Below are positions 63,039-64,000 of a stretch of 64,000 nt of DNA, piece after piece. Origin of the DNA: Cordilura impudica (Eukaryota > Arthropoda > Insecta > Diptera > Scathophagidae); contig OY821519.1 in the NCBI GenBank assembly GCA_963682025.1, forward strand, positions 161,965,487 through 162,029,486, given 5' to 3'. The notes under the pieces are model-generated. The model did no database searches and was not told where the DNA came from. It saw nothing but the letters and a program-made list of their open reading frames with translations. Each line of letters starts with the position of its first letter. The first letter of the stretch is position 1. Made by a program: the position numbers and the translations under genes.

Positions 63039-64000
63039 CTTTTGACCAAGAAGTAAATTTCTCCAATTTTTAAAAAATTTCAAATGTGATGCTCGATGCT
63101 CCTTGTCTTCAAACGAACTTATCACATTCTTTCGATCACCAAGTGGTTTTGTAAAAAACGAGACCAACCATTTAAATGTACTCTCATTATATACAACGTC
63201 AAGACTCTGAGATTTAATAACCAATCTATAATCGGACTGGTGTTCGGGCGGACTCCTTTCGTATTGTAGCTGAAACCAAGGCTCTTCGTTATGCGTACTC
63301 TTTTTTGTAAAAAGACTAATGAAATCATTGTACAATGACTTTTGATTCTCATGAATTTGTGGTCTTATTAAGAATGGAAATTCTGTGCTATCTGTCAGTT
63401 TATCATTTAAACTAACAGAGCCCAAAGATATGCCTATCCGATACGAACTTAGTTTAGGCTTAATTTCTACAAAAGAAATTAAATTTTGAAACTCCATGTC
63501 TAATAAAACCGATTCCTTATCACAGCGAGTTGATGTTAAAGAGATCTTGCCATCTGCCAGCGAAAAAGTACAATTAGCAAAAATTGCATCTCTCTTAGAG
63601 AATGTATCATTTTCAATTGTTTCCTTCAATGCACTCAAAATATCGTCTTCTATGTTTTTATAAGATTCATAACTAGTGGATGTGGATGTAGATGCAGTAT
63701 TTATATTTGTGTGAGCAGAACTACCATACCATCCAAGCCAATTGGGAAACCAATGGAATAAAATACCTTTTCCCTGATTAATACTGCGATTGTGCAAGTT
63801 AAATTCTTTTGCTGAAGCGTTCTCACAGCTAATACTGCGTAGAACTTTAAGTTCCTCAAGGCTTTTAAGTTTTTCCATTTCAGTTTTAAATAATTTTTCT
63901 TCCTTAGACATAGTTTCAGTTGGATTGAGTAGTAAACGTTTGTATATTTGAATGTAACGTATATTGTCCCTTGCAACTTTAAATTTTTCCTCACTACAGA
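63039..64000 (-). CDS. Vps13D: Vps13D-like gene, exon (first visible, runs off right edge)
   Basis: Open on the minus strand from the window edge: FKVARDNIRYIQIYKRLLLNPT, a VPS13 signature near the end of the N-terminal chorein-type region, then a Glu/Lys helix, FPNWLGWYGSS (the W-G-W-W/Y-G element of VPS13 linkers), then SKRDAIFANCTFSLADGKISL and SSYRIGISLGSVSLNDKLTDSTEFPFLIRPQ. The last pattern recalls VPS13D more than VPS13A/B/C. Frame open throughout. The paralogue choice is from memory of family patterns and is less sure than the family. Confidence 0.82.

Noticed and set aside
1..64000. tRNA or rRNA genes
   Set aside because: No cloverleaf-like or rRNA-like stretch was noticed; the only tRNA-related sequence is the retroviral-type primer site at 6,118.

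Overview
This is a 64 kb piece of an insect nuclear genome, most probably a brachyceran fly. The evidence is AT-rich DNA, short 54-67 bp introns with GT..AG borders, Jockey-, I- and LOA-type non-LTR retrotransposons, an env-bearing gypsy element, a BEL/Pao element, and P, hAT and PIF/Harbinger DNA transposons. The only host gene I recognise is a VPS13-family lipid-transfer gene, most like Vps13D. Three of its exons lie on the minus strand between 61,813 and the right edge. The last visible exon ends in a good splice donor at 61,812, and no further VPS13 exon is visible to its left. If the assembly is correct, nearly the whole window is one giant intron packed with transposable elements.

Layout, left to right. 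At 1-1,414 (minus) is the gag and start of ORF2 of a Jockey element (Jockey-D). From 2,241 to 14,817 is a decayed BEL/Pao element (plus) with one recognisable LTR; a gypsy/errantivirus-like provirus (5,639-13,969, TATA target duplication) sits inside it. From 14,818 to about 23,806 is an I-clade element (plus), interrupted by Harbinger-1 (about 16,755-19,043), a hAT element (20,270-22,559) and Harbinger-2 (22,809-23,711). Pieces of a second, minus-strand I-clade element lie in colinear order at 24,110-25,300, 39,969-40,118, 47,455-47,890 and 60,630-61,331, which suggests one old element split apart by later insertions. Jockey-B (minus, 25,480-29,208) contains a 5'-truncated plus-strand Jockey-E (26,375-27,553).

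One family, here called Jockey-A, has six copies. A1 (29,209-36,515) contains a LOA-like element and a 264 bp MITE. A2 (about 37,148-39,965) is 5'-truncated. A3 (42,166-46,480) has both ORFs open. A4 (48,442-56,963, minus) contains the full-length A5 (49,910-54,187). A6 (59,924-60,134) is an internal fragment. A P-like element with a THAP exon lies at 40,119-41,590. Harbinger-3 pieces (41,700-42,165 and 46,481-47,031) flank A3, and decayed Jockey-C (47,892-59,850, minus) hosts A4. A 327 bp TA-flanked MITE is at 60,135-60,461.

Exact target duplications and reading frames that continue across insertions give an order of events. The I-clade elements, BEL, Jockey-B and Jockey-C are old hosts. Gypsy, LOA, P-like, the MITE, A3, A4 and finally A5 are younger guests. 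Most coding regions are broken. Exceptions are A3 (gag and ORF2), the gag ORFs of A4 and A5, and the Jockey-D gag.
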